A DNA stretch of 64,000 nucleotides from Paenibacillus_E oryzisoli_A (GTDB lineage Bacteria > Bacillota > Bacilli > Paenibacillales > NBRC-103111), in contig NZ_JBCMUN010000012.1 in the NCBI RefSeq assembly GCF_050467285.1, forward strand, positions 186,001 to 250,000. Reading direction: 5' to 3'. The notes beneath the pieces were generated by a model. It ran no database searches, was not told the origin of the DNA, and saw only the letters and a list, made by a program, of their open reading frames with translations. Shown here in pieces: positions 24,480-33,358 of the stretch. The translations under genes were made by a program, and so were the position numbers. How positions within the stretch are numbered: the first letter of the stretch is position 1; every line of letters begins with the position of its first letter.

Positions 24480-24597
24480 CCTGGGGGCGAGAGAGCGGGT
24501 GCTTGCGCGTCAGCCTCCATTTTGGATACATCCCCCGGTTCTGGGAATCCTGAAATCAGAATGAAGGATTCGCGGCCCAGGAGGGAAAGAAGACGAT

Positions 24598-25821
24598 ATG
24601 AACTTGCATACCGGTATGTCCGTGTGGCGGGCGACGTGTCCGCATGTTCGGGAGTATCCGAAGCTGGAGGAGGACATTGACTGCGAGGTGCTTGTGATCG
24701 GCGCCGGCGATTCGGGGGCGCTAGTGTCGTATCGGTTGATGGAGCACGGCATTGACACGGTCCTGATCGACAAAAGGGCGGTTGCCCACGGAAGTTCATT
24801 TGCGAGCACGGGGCTTTTACAATTTTCCAACGATAAATCGCTCACCGCATGCATGAATTCGTTTGGCGAGGCGCAGGGGCTGCGCTTCTATCAGCTGTGT
24901 CAGGAGGCATTGAACGAGCTCGAGGCATTTTCCTCGAAGTTGGTATACAGTCCTGAGTTTGCTCGCCGCCCGAGCCTGTATGTCGCAAGCTGCCCGGAGG
25001 ACGTAGCCAAGCTGGAGGAGGAATACCGTACGCTTCGAAAATACGGTTTTCCGGTCGATTTTTGGACGGAGGATCAGATTGCTGCGAAGTACGCCTTTCG
25101 GAAACCGGGAGCGATCTATGCGCAAGGGGATGCAGAGGTTAATCCGTTTAAACTGGTGAACGGGCTCATTGAGACGAGTTATGGAAAAGGCATGCGGGTG
25201 TTCGCCCACACCGAAGTATTTCGGATGCCGGGTGAAAAAGGGCGCCTCATCTTCCGGGCCGGCCGGCATACCGTGCGGGCGCAGTATGCCGTCTATGCCA
25301 CAGGCTATGAGACGCAGGAGCTGAAGCGCAATCCCAACGCGGTGCTGACAAGCGCGTTTGCGATGGCAACCAAGCCCGTCGCTTCGTTCGACGGCTGGCA
25401 TGCGCGCAGCCTGATCTGGGAGACGGCGCGCCCTTATCTGTATATCCGCACGACGGCGGATAATCGAATCGTCCTGGGCGGCTTGGATGAGCCGACCACT
25501 GACCCGGAGGAGCGGGAGCGCATGCTCCCGCGCAAAACCGAGCTCCTGCTCCAAAGCGTGCAGGAGCTGTTCCCGAACATGCCGGAGCTGGAGGTCGCTT
25601 ACAGCTGGACGGCCGCTTTCGGCAGCACGCACGACGGGCTGCCGATGGTGGGAGAGCAGGAAGGCTTCGACAACAGCTACTTCATGCTCGGTTACGGCGG
25701 CAACGGTACTGTGTACAGCGCGATTGCCGCGAAATTGGTAGCTGCTGCGATTGTGCACGGCGGACACTCGGACCTTGAACTGTTCCGTGTGGAGCGGCCG
25801 CGGCATGCGTCGATGTCATGA
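24598..25821 (+). CDS. FAD-dependent oxidoreductase (DAO / glycine oxidase family)
   Basis: The 407-residue protein has the FAD-binding G-A-G-D-S-G-A motif near residue 35, followed by L-I-D-K-R and G-S-S-F-A-S-T-G-L-L-Q-F, and the late G-Y-G-G-N-G-T-V-Y-S segment of the DAO fold. Family members oxidise amines, amino acids or glycerol phosphate. It starts about 30 residues before the fold. It follows aroC by 118 bp with AGGAGGG before ATG, so it may share the aro transcript, although nothing ties its activity to aromatic synthesis. Confidence 0.88.
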   Translation: MNLHTGMSVWRATCPHVREYPKLEEDIDCEVLVIGAGDSGALVSYRLMEHGIDTVLIDKRAVAHGSSFASTGLLQFSNDKSLTACMNSFGEAQGLRFYQLCQEALNELEAFSSKLVYSPEFARRPSLYVASCPEDVAKLEEEYRTLRKYGFPVDFWTEDQIAAKYAFRKPGAIYAQGDAEVNPFKLVNGLIETSYGKGMRVFAHTEVFRMPGEKGRLIFRAGRHTVRAQYAVYATGYETQELKRNPNAVLTSAFAMATKPVASFDGWHARSLIWETARPYLYIRTTADNRIVLGGLDEPTTDPEERERMLPRKTELLLQSVQELFPNMPELEVAYSWTAAFGSTHDGLPMVGEQEGFDNSYFMLGYGGNGTVYSAIAAKLVAAAIVHGGHSDLELFRVERPRHASMS

Positions 25822-25841
25822 TCCCGCTGTGCGCGGCAGAG

Positions 25842-25901
25842 CAGACGAAGAGGCTGTCCCCAGGTCATGTTATGACTCTGGGGGCAGCCTCTTTTCGTCT
25901 G
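25842..25901. terminator. Bidirectional terminator between the FAD oxidase and LacI genes
   Basis: CAGACGAAGAGGCTGTCCCC pairs with GGGGGCAGCCTCTTTTCGTCTG over a 20-bp stem with small mismatches. T-runs exist in both directions. It separates two convergent genes. Confidence 0.9.
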
Positions 25902-25918
25902 TAAGCCGTTATTCGGCG

Positions 25919-26905
25919 CTAGGGCATATAAATCGATGCGGTGCCGCCTTTGTGAAGCGTCATTTCGGACAGATAGGCATGGCGGGGAGTGCTGCTTTTT
26001 CGTTTGCGAATGATGTCGAGCAGCTCATCGACCAGCTTCTCCTTCTCCTTTTGATCCACATAGACGGTTGTCAGTTCCGGTTTGCTTAGCTTGACCAGCT
26101 CTGTAAAACCGTAACCGGCGAGGCTAACTTGGGAGGGGACGGCCACTCCGGTGTCTTTCAGCCATTGCAGAGCGCCGAACTGAATGACCGTATTGACGCA
26201 AAATATGGCCGAATGTTCAATGCCGAGCAGCGGCAGGCGGGAAGCAAGCTCATAACCGTCCTCTTCCTTGCTGGCTTGGATCAGGCTTTTATCGATCGAG
26301 AGCCCGGCTTCCTCCAGCGCTTGATAATACCCTTTCAAATTCTCCATATGAACGGTTATGTCCAATCGCCCAGAGAAGAACGCGATCCGCTTGTGGCCAA
26401 GCTCAATCAGGTACTGAACGGCTGTATAGGCGCCTTTGCGATGATCGAGGACCATGATGTTGGCGTCTTCCCGGGTCGTGCCCCCGTAGAACAAATAAGG
26501 TTCGTTTGACGCTTGGATCATGCGGATGAGCGTATCGTCAAGATCCCCGGTAATGATCATGCCTTCCACTTCGCGTTTGTCCAAAAACCGCTGCAGCTTC
26601 TGGTGCCCAACGGCTGTAGCCGGAATATTCATAAACAACGTCGCATATTGCAGTTTGCTTGCGGCATGCTCGACCACCTTGAGGTCATGCATGTAACGAG
26701 GGTCGTCCGGAGACCGTCCATACAAAATAAAGCAGATTTTGGGGGTGGCCATTTTTTCCTGATACCCCAGCTCCTGTGCAGCCTGCAGAATCCGTTTTCT
26801 CGTCTCTTCTGAAATGGTGCTGCTCGGTGTGTTGTTCAAGACGAGGGAGACCGCCGAACGGGAGACGCCTACGTGCTCTGCGATTTCCTTCTTTGTCACC
26901 GCCAT
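25919..26905 (-). CDS. LacI-family transcriptional regulator
   Basis: The 328-residue protein opens with the LacI headpiece T-K-K-E-I-A-E-H-V-G-V-S-R-S-A-V-S-L-V-L-N and the hinge A-A-Q-E-L-G-Y. The remainder is a periplasmic-binding-like sugar sensor (F-I-L-Y-G-R, G-H-K-R-I-A-F-F-S-G). It is on the same strand as, and downstream of, the second sugar importer, but a terminator at 27005-27038 lies between, so it is probably transcribed on its own. It is the best candidate regulator of the importer and the divergent glycan operon. Confidence 0.92.
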   Translation of the reverse strand: MAVTKKEIAEHVGVSRSAVSLVLNNTPSSTISEETRKRILQAAQELGYQEKMATPKICFILYGRSPDDPRYMHDLKVVEHAASKLQYATLFMNIPATAVGHQKLQRFLDKREVEGMIITGDLDDTLIRMIQASNEPYLFYGGTTREDANIMVLDHRKGAYTAVQYLIELGHKRIAFFSGRLDITVHMENLKGYYQALEEAGLSIDKSLIQASKEEDGYELASRLPLLGIEHSAIFCVNTVIQFGALQWLKDTGVAVPSQVSLAGYGFTELVKLSKPELTTVYVDQKEKEKLVDELLDIIRKRKSSTPRHAYLSEMTLHKGGTASIYMP

Positions 26906-27004
26906 AGATGTACTTCTCTCCTTATTTTCTTCTTATCTCTATCATCGGCATACTCTCATTTTATCATAATCCCCTGTTTCGTACAGAAGCGCTCAATAGG
27001 CGCC

Positions 27005-27038
27005 AAAAGAGGTCAACCGGCAGCAGCCGGCTAACCTC
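27005..27038 (-). terminator. Terminator of the second importer operon
   Basis: On the minus strand GAGGTTAGCCGGC pairs with GCCGGTTGACCTC around TGCT and runs into TTTT. It lies 30 bp after the binding-protein stop. Confidence 0.85.
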
Positions 27039-27066
27039 ATGCATCACGTTGGAGAGGTGTTTGATT

Positions 27067-28671
27067 TTATTTCTTGAAGCGCTCATAAGCGGCTGTGTAA
27101 ATTTTAAGGTAATCGTCGACGCCCATTTTCTTGATGGTCGAGACATAATTTTCCCACTCGCTGAACGGCGTGGCGCCTGTGACGAACTTGGTTGTCATCT
27201 CATCGACATACTTGTTCAGATCCGTGCTCAGCGGCGTGAATTGAGCAAGTTCGTCTTGTGTGTACGTGAAGGACGGCCACACTTCTTTCGGCCAATAAGG
27301 CTCGATTTTTTTCGCTGCCTCGATGTTCTCGGGATAGCTTTCGCCGCCAAAGAACGTTTTGCTCGTCAGCATGGCCGGGTAGTAGCCGCCGGCGAAGGAG
27401 ACGTACTTGTTCATCTCGTCTGCGCTCTTCTTGACCTCTGGCGTATATGCCAGCGTGCCGTCAGGATTTTCGGTGTAGCTCTTGTCCTTGATCCCCATGA
27501 AGAACATCCGGCTGCCCTCATCGGAGTAGAAGTAATCGATCCAGCGCACAGTCGCTTCCGGGTTTTTGTTTGCATTCGTAATCGCGAAAGCGCCGACGTC
27601 GATCAGCGGAGAACGGGCTCTCGAGAATACTTGGTCGCCGTGAGGACCTTTGAACGCTTGAGCGCCGATATAATCGTTTTGCTCGACGCCGAAGCCTGTT
27701 TTGGCATTCGTATAAAGGAACGAGCCGTATAAGCCTTCTTTTCCTTTTGCGTTCACTTCCGTTCCTTTCACGGTCATGATGTCCGGGATGAACAGGTCCT
27801 CTTTATAGAGCTTGTTCAAGTATTCCAACAGCTCTTTGTAACGCGGATCGGTCGGAATAAAGCGGAGTTTGTTCGTTGCCGGATCTACGTCCACGCGCGG
27901 ATGCATGTTGCCGCGGTTGCCGAGACCCCAGGCGCCTTTGAGTTGGTCAAGCAAGCCGTTAAAGCCGCTGGCCGCATAAGGAATCTCGTCGTTCTTTCCG
28001 TTCTTGTTCGGATCTTGCGTCTTGACAGCTTTCAGATAGTTGTAGAACTCATCTGTGGTCGTAGGCTCTTTCATGCCGAGCGCATCGAGATATTTCTTGT
28101 TGATCCACAGCTCGGAGCCGACAAGCACGGACTTGAAGTTCCCGTCGTAGTACGTCGGAAAGGAATAAATGTTGCCGTCCGGCATCGTTAGGCCGCGTTT
28201 GACTTCCGGGTTCGCATCCAGCAGCTTTTTGAAATTTGGTGCATACTGATCAATCAGTTTATTAAGAGGAATGAAAAGTCCTTGCGCGCCGTAGTTGGCG
28301 ATATCGACCGAACTGAAGCGGGCGGTATGGAAGGCATCGGGCAGATCGCCGCCGGCCAGAATGAGATTGCGCTTCTCGGTTAAGCTCTCGACGGGAGTCA
28401 GCTGAAAATCGACGTTGACGTTCGTCTTTTTGGCATATTCTTTCCAGATCTCGACGTCATTCCAGTTCGCGGGAGCGGAAGGGGCTTTACCGGCAAAAAT
28501 TTTAAGATTGATCGGTTGCTGAACAATGGGGTACCCGGCGGCAGCGACTCCTTTGGCTTCAGCCGAAGTTGTACTCTCACTCGCAGACCCGGCTTCGTCT
28601 CCGCATCCGGCTGCAACGATGGCTGTCATCACGGTGGCGACGAGCACAGCCGTAAGTTTGGTGCTTTTCAT
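27067..28671 (-). CDS. Extracellular solute-binding lipoprotein of the second sugar importer
   Basis: The 534-residue lipoprotein has a signal peptide ending V-A-A-G-C, with Cys23 as lipid attachment site. Family features are D-P-N-K-N-G-K-N-D-E-I-P near residue 225 and Y-S-D-E-G-S-R-M-F. It is the last gene of the minus-strand operon permease-permease-binding protein. AGGAGG precedes the ATG. It would bind the sugar produced by the GH123-like and beta-helix enzymes encoded on the other side of the shared promoter region. Confidence 0.92.
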   Translation of the reverse strand: MKSTKLTAVLVATVMTAIVAAGCGDEAGSASESTTSAEAKGVAAAGYPIVQQPINLKIFAGKAPSAPANWNDVEIWKEYAKKTNVNVDFQLTPVESLTEKRNLILAGGDLPDAFHTARFSSVDIANYGAQGLFIPLNKLIDQYAPNFKKLLDANPEVKRGLTMPDGNIYSFPTYYDGNFKSVLVGSELWINKKYLDALGMKEPTTTDEFYNYLKAVKTQDPNKNGKNDEIPYAASGFNGLLDQLKGAWGLGNRGNMHPRVDVDPATNKLRFIPTDPRYKELLEYLNKLYKEDLFIPDIMTVKGTEVNAKGKEGLYGSFLYTNAKTGFGVEQNDYIGAQAFKGPHGDQVFSRARSPLIDVGAFAITNANKNPEATVRWIDYFYSDEGSRMFFMGIKDKSYTENPDGTLAYTPEVKKSADEMNKYVSFAGGYYPAMLTSKTFFGGESYPENIEAAKKIEPYWPKEVWPSFTYTQDELAQFTPLSTDLNKYVDEMTTKFVTGATPFSEWENYVSTIKKMGVDDYLKIYTAAYERFKK

Positions 28672-28717
28672 ACGCTTGACCTCCTATATGTACGATGAAT
28701 TTGTATGTGAATAAGGG

Positions 28718-29596
28718 CTAACCCTTAATCGCACCGACAAGCATGCCTTTCACGAAATACTTTTGCAGGAACGGATAGAGCATAAAGATAGGCAGGTTGG
28801 CGACAATGATCGCCGCATACTTGATTGTTTCTTTTTGCAAAATGTTCTTGACGGTAAAGCTGGACTGCTGCATTTCGCTCATGTCCTCCTGCACGAGAAT
28901 TTCCCGAAGGAAGAGCTGGAGCGGGAATTTATGCCGATCGCTCAAGTAAATGAGGGCGTTAAAATAGGAGTTCCAGTGCCCTACGCTGTAGAACAGCACC
29001 ATGACGGCGAGAATCGGCATCGACAGGGGGATGACAATTCGCACTAGCAGTTGCCGATTGGAACAGCCGTCGATTGCAGCGGATTCCTGCACTTCAATCG
29101 GAATGCTGGATTGAAAGAAGGTGCGCATAATGATGATGTTCCAGACCGACACTGCCCCCGGAATCACAAGCGCCCACATCGTGTTGATCATATGTAGTTT
29201 CTTGATTAGCAGATAAGTTGGAATGAGGCCCCCGCTGAAAAACATGGTGAAGACGATAAACGTCGTAATGATGCCTCTTCCTGCGAAATCCTTGCGGGAT
29301 AACGGGTAGGCGGCAAGGACGGTCATCACCAGATTGATGGATGTGCCGACCAAGGTGTAGATGATGGTATTGCCGTAGCCCGCCAGAATGTCGCGGTTAT
29401 GAAAAATTTTGTTATATCCGTCCCAGGTGAACTCGATCGGATAGAGCCACATCCGGCCTGTTACGACATGCTCCGGATTGCTGACGGATGCGCTCAGGAC
29501 GAAGATGAGCGGATAGAGTACGGTCAAGGTGATAAGGGTCAGCATGACGGCGAAGGAGATGCCGACCATCCGGTCTCCGAAAGACTGTTTAAGCAT
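28718..29596 (-). CDS. ABC sugar importer permease, YtcP-like (MalG type)
   Basis: This 292-residue protein has six likely membrane helices, the ATPase-docking loop Q-E-S-A-A-I-D-G-C-S and the ending F-V-K-G-M-L-V-G-A-I-K-G. AGGAGG supports the start. It lies 12 nt after the LplB-like permease and before the binding protein. As in the first importer, no ATPase gene is present; these systems commonly borrow an MsmX-type ATPase. Confidence 0.93.
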   Translation of the reverse strand: MLKQSFGDRMVGISFAVMLTLITLTVLYPLIFVLSASVSNPEHVVTGRMWLYPIEFTWDGYNKIFHNRDILAGYGNTIIYTLVGTSINLVMTVLAAYPLSRKDFAGRGIITTFIVFTMFFSGGLIPTYLLIKKLHMINTMWALVIPGAVSVWNIIIMRTFFQSSIPIEVQESAAIDGCSNRQLLVRIVIPLSMPILAVMVLFYSVGHWNSYFNALIYLSDRHKFPLQLFLREILVQEDMSEMQQSSFTVKNILQKETIKYAAIIVANLPIFMLYPFLQKYFVKGMLVGAIKG

Positions 29597-29608
29597 AGAT
29601 GTATCCTC

Positions 29609-30583
29609 CTACCACAGACTCGTATCATTTAGCTTGCGTGCCGTAAAATTCACGACGACCAGAAGAATGAAGTTGACAACGGAGTTGAACAGACCGATCG
29701 CGGCGGATAAGCTGTACTGTGCGCCGATGATCCCGCTGCGATAGACATAGGTAGCAATAACGTCGGATGCTTCCAGGTTGAGATCGTTCTGCATGAGATA
29801 AATTTTCTCGAATCCCACGCTCATGACATGTCCCATGTTGAGAATAAGCAGCACCACAATGGTTGGCATAATGGCCGGGATGTTGATGTGATAAATTCGT
29901 TTCAGCCGGCTGGCGCCATCCATAATGGCCGCCTCGTGAAGCTGAGGGTCGACGCCGGCGAGCGCCGCCAAATAAATGATCGAGCCCCAGCCCATCGATT
30001 GCCAGGCGCCGGAGAAGACGTACACGGTCTTAAACCACGCGGGATCCGTCATGAAGGCGATCGGTTTGCCGCCGAGCCAGACGATGAGGTGGTTGATGAC
30101 GCCCTTTTGGGTGGAGAGCAGCATAATGATCATCCCTACGACAACGACCGTAGATAAGAAATGCGGCGCATAGGTGATCGTCTGGACCATTCTCCTGAAC
30201 CATTTGCTGCGGATTTCGTTGATCATCAGCGCCAGCAGGAGCGGAGCGGGAAAGCCGACGAGCATTGTGTACAGGCTTGTTTCGATCGTGTTGCGGATAA
30301 GCCGATCGAAGTAGTAGCTGTGGAAAAACCGCACGAAGTGGTCGAGCCCAATCCAGGGGCTTCCCCAAATGCCCTTCACGGCTACGAAGTTTTTGAAAGC
30401 AATCTGGACGCCGTACATCGGAAAATATTCGAATAGAAGAAAATAGAGGATAACGGGTGAGATCAGCAGATAAAGATCCCAATTTTTGCGGATGGAGCGC
30501 AGCAGTGGTGAAGGTCTGCTTCTTACGGATGAGCTTGCTTGCGGTACAGAGGGATTGTGCAAGTGATTTCGTCCTTTCGTCAT
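29609..30583 (-). CDS. ABC sugar importer permease, LplB-like (MalF type)
   Basis: This 324-residue membrane protein has the LplB-branch start L-Y-L-L-I-S-P-V-I-L-Y-F-L-L-F-E-Y-F-P-M-Y-G and docking loop H-E-A-A-I-M-D-G-A-S. It is first in the operon. ATG 30583 has only a poor ribosome site; a TTG seven codons in (AAAGGA 9 nt before) is a possible alternative start. The upstream region is shared with the divergent GH123-like gene. Confidence 0.92.
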   Translation of the reverse strand: MTKGRNHLHNPSVPQASSSVRSRPSPLLRSIRKNWDLYLLISPVILYFLLFEYFPMYGVQIAFKNFVAVKGIWGSPWIGLDHFVRFFHSYYFDRLIRNTIETSLYTMLVGFPAPLLLALMINEIRSKWFRRMVQTITYAPHFLSTVVVVGMIIMLLSTQKGVINHLIVWLGGKPIAFMTDPAWFKTVYVFSGAWQSMGWGSIIYLAALAGVDPQLHEAAIMDGASRLKRIYHINIPAIMPTIVVLLILNMGHVMSVGFEKIYLMQNDLNLEASDVIATYVYRSGIIGAQYSLSAAIGLFNSVVNFILLVVVNFTARKLNDTSLW

Positions 30584-30692
30584 GTAGTTCGAAATTCCAT
30601 AACGCGTTACTTAAAATGGGCGATAAACCGCTTTCCTAGATCCATTCTTGCAGAAAAATAGCTGTTTGACAAGGGGGTGGACCAAAGGTTTA

Positions 30693-30814
30693 CGAAAAAT
30701 ATAAATTCGTTATTTTCTGTATAACGCTTGATTAATCAGTGATTTTGCGGTATTTCGGGAGGTTTTCTACTGTTTTTTTGTAATTTATGCCGAAAAATAT
30801 AACGTCGTAATTTT
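30693..30814. promoter_or_regulatory. Pair of 24-bp direct repeats in the divergent promoter region
   Basis: CGAAAAATATAAATTCGTTA plus TTTT (30693-30716) and CGAAAAATATAACGTCGTAA plus TTTT (30791-30814) match at 20 of 24 positions and lie 98 bp apart between the importer operon and the GH123-like gene. They look like binding sites of a shared regulator. Confidence 0.5.
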
Positions 30815-30817
30815 TTA

Positions 30818-30846
30818 TTGACCGTTTTCATGAACGGTGTTATATT
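30818..30846 (+). promoter_or_regulatory. Sigma-A promoter of the GH123-like gene
   Basis: TTGACC (30818-30823), a 17-bp spacer and TATATT (30841-30846). The spacer contains ACCGTT-N6-AACGGT (30821-30838), a dyad that a repressor could use. The leader to the start codon is about 70 nt. Confidence 0.65.
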
Positions 30847-30922
30847 TTGCTTGCACGCATATGCAGAGAACCCTTCATTCGCTGTAATTCATCTTTGTTA
30901 TCTTTGTTACTGGAGGAAAATG

Positions 30923-33322
30923 ATGCAATCGAAACGATGGCTGATTGATGGGATCGGAATGAAAACTTTTGCCGATGGTGCGGCTTTCGCGAAATGGGGC
31001 GATGCCCCGGCATTTCGAGTGTTTGCGGCCGATGGGATGGCCAAGATTAGGCGGGATCAGCCGCTGGAGGTTCAAAGCGCGCCTCGGCTTCAACTGGAGG
31101 CGGCCCGCAATGAGTATGAAGGGGCGCAACTGGTGGTGATCGCAGGTGATTCGCCTCTGCGCAAGCTTCAAGTGAGCGTAAGTGAACTGAGGCAGGCGGA
31201 GGGCCCGGCGAAGATCGATAAGAGCCGGATTCAGCTGTACAAGGAGCATTACATAGAAGTCACGAAGCCGACCACATCGGCATACCCGGCCGGCTGGTAT
31301 CCGGACGCGCTGCTTCCGATGGATGGACATCTGACGGTGGATGCCGGGAACAATCAAGCGATTTATATCAAGGTTCATATCCCGAAGGGGCAGCCCGCCG
31401 GCATGTATGCCGGAGAGGTCACGCTGCAGGAAACCGGGGAGGCTGTACGCATACCGGTGACGCTGCAAGTCTTCGACTTCGAGCTGACGGACGAGAGTCA
31501 CACGGAAACGGCGTTCGCTTTATGGAGCGAGTACCTTGCAGAAGCTGAGCATATAGCGGGGGACGACGCTTGGGAAATGATCGAAAAGTATTACTGGGCT
31601 TCCCTTGAACACCGGCTTACGCCAAGCGATCTGCCGATCCCGACGGACTCGCCCGAGCGGTATGTGGAGCAGGCGGTCCCTTACTTGACGAATCCGAAGG
31701 TGTCGGCGGTTCGGCTGCCTGCATATCGCAATGCGGACGGTACGTACGATGAAGCGAAGATGGAGATTGTCGTAGACGCGCTTCGCGAGAAAGGGCTGCT
31801 CGGCAAAACGTACTACTACATCACGGAAATCGACGAACCGGCCGCTGCGACGTATCCACGTGTCACTGAAATAGCGGTGATGCTCAATAGAATTGCCCCG
31901 GATGTCCGACACTTTGTGACCACTCAGCCGGTGGATGAGCTGACGGACAGCGTGCATGATTGGGTCGCGCAAATTGACAAGTACGATGAACCGTTCGCCC
32001 GCAAGCTGCAAGCCGGCGGAGATCATGTCTGGTGGTATACCTGTGTCGTGCCTAAGCATCCGTTTCCGACTTACCATCTTGACGACGATTTACTTGGAAG
32101 CCGGCTATTGTCCTGGCTTCAAAAAGATTGCGGCGTTGAAGGCACTTTGTACTGGGCGACGACGATTTTCCAGAAGTATGACGGGAAAGCGTACGGGACG
32201 CGTGATGTTTGGACTGATCCACTGGCGTTCCCTGGGGCGAACGGTGACGGATATTTGTTCTATCCCGGTTATGAGATGGGGATCGATGGGCCGGTCGGTA
32301 CACTCAGGTTGGAGAATTTGCGAGAGGGCGCCGAAGATTACGAGTATTTATGGACGCTCGAACAGCGGCTGCAAGAGCAGGCTGCCAAGCTTGGCGCAAT
32401 CGGCTTTGATGTGCATGATGCGCTTCAGCCGTATTATGATCGCCTTTACACGAATATACGCGATTATAACGCTGACACCTCCAATTTGTCGCGAGTTCGC
32501 CGTGAAGTAGCCGAGTCGATTCAGAGCTTGGGGCGGGCCGGTGGCATTCAGAGCCTGATCGGCGTAAAGAAGCTGTCCGCTCATCAGAGGGAGATTACGA
32601 TTTATACGGAGAAAGGGGCAGCGGTCAGCGTCGAGGGAACTACTCTTACGCCGATGGAGGAAAGCGTGCTGTCGGTGCGTTATGTTGTGACGTTGACACT
32701 CGCTCCAGGCCTTACCGAGGTGTCTGTACAATTAGGTAAGCATGGAAAGACGGAGACGAGGAGTTTGACACTTAAAGCGGAGGAGCCGCTTTCATATGAA
32801 ATTCCGCTGATGACCGGCGAGAACATGACGGATTTGAATCGGTGGACAGTGTCGAACGTGGCGCTTAGTTGGTGTTCTTCTCGTGTAACGGAAGCGGGTT
32901 GCGCACTTCAAGCGGAATTTCAGGCGGGTGCAAATTTTCCGAATATTCGCTTATTCAAAGAGGAAACCGGCTTCCGCTCGTCCGACTGGTCGAACTATGG
33001 CGCATTATCTTTCGATGTTCATAATCTGAACGAGAAGCGGACGGCCATCTTTTATGTTAAGTTTCACGACCTGAATGGCAGGACGGACGATTCTTTCTTT
33101 CAATCGGTGCAAGCAGGCTGTTCGAGAACCGTTCGTATCCCGCTGAAAGAAGTGGGAATCGATCTCACCCATGTGAAGGGGATCGAGCTGTGGATGTTTA
33201 AGCAGCCTGAGTCGTTAACGTTAGGTTTGGATTACTTTCATTTTGACTCGAAGGCCCCTGAAACAACAGAGCCTTGGAGGTGGATGGAATCAGACGGGGA
33301 GAGAATGGAGGAGCGGAGGTGA
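30923..33322 (+). CDS. DUF4091 / GH123-like glycoside hydrolase
   Basis: The 799-residue protein has no signal peptide, so it should act in the cytosol. An N-terminal beta-sandwich (about 50-195) precedes a TIM-barrel-like DUF4091 domain with I-T-E-I-D-E-P; D304-E305 match the neighbouring Asp-Glu pair used for substrate-assisted catalysis in GH123 N-acetylgalactosaminidases. W-W-Y-T-C and L-E-N-L-R-E-G-A-E-D-Y-E-Y-L-W are further DUF4091 signatures. The C-terminal 230 residues look like a carbohydrate-binding sandwich. Two ATGs overlap (30920 and 30923); 30923 has the better spacing to GGAGG. It is first in a plus-strand glycan operon. The substrate is inferred only by family. Confidence 0.85.
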   Translation: MQSKRWLIDGIGMKTFADGAAFAKWGDAPAFRVFAADGMAKIRRDQPLEVQSAPRLQLEAARNEYEGAQLVVIAGDSPLRKLQVSVSELRQAEGPAKIDKSRIQLYKEHYIEVTKPTTSAYPAGWYPDALLPMDGHLTVDAGNNQAIYIKVHIPKGQPAGMYAGEVTLQETGEAVRIPVTLQVFDFELTDESHTETAFALWSEYLAEAEHIAGDDAWEMIEKYYWASLEHRLTPSDLPIPTDSPERYVEQAVPYLTNPKVSAVRLPAYRNADGTYDEAKMEIVVDALREKGLLGKTYYYITEIDEPAAATYPRVTEIAVMLNRIAPDVRHFVTTQPVDELTDSVHDWVAQIDKYDEPFARKLQAGGDHVWWYTCVVPKHPFPTYHLDDDLLGSRLLSWLQKDCGVEGTLYWATTIFQKYDGKAYGTRDVWTDPLAFPGANGDGYLFYPGYEMGIDGPVGTLRLENLREGAEDYEYLWTLEQRLQEQAAKLGAIGFDVHDALQPYYDRLYTNIRDYNADTSNLSRVRREVAESIQSLGRAGGIQSLIGVKKLSAHQREITIYTEKGAAVSVEGTTLTPMEESVLSVRYVVTLTLAPGLTEVSVQLGKHGKTETRSLTLKAEEPLSYEIPLMTGENMTDLNRWTVSNVALSWCSSRVTEAGCALQAEFQAGANFPNIRLFKEETGFRSSDWSNYGALSFDVHNLNEKRTAIFYVKFHDLNGRTDDSFFQSVQAGCSRTVRIPLKEVGIDLTHVKGIELWMFKQPESLTLGLDYFHFDSKAPETTEPWRWMESDGERMEERR

Positions 33323-33358
33323 CGCCTCTGTCTCCCTGTGTAGAGAAGGAGAATCAGC

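Noticed and set aside
26908..27732. 274-codon plus-strand frame
   Set aside because: Most of it is antisense to the solute-binding lipoprotein gene, and it runs through that operon's terminator.
30625..30645. cre-like site before the second importer
   Set aside because: GGAAAGCGGTTTAT differs from the cre pattern at about four key positions, including the last CA.
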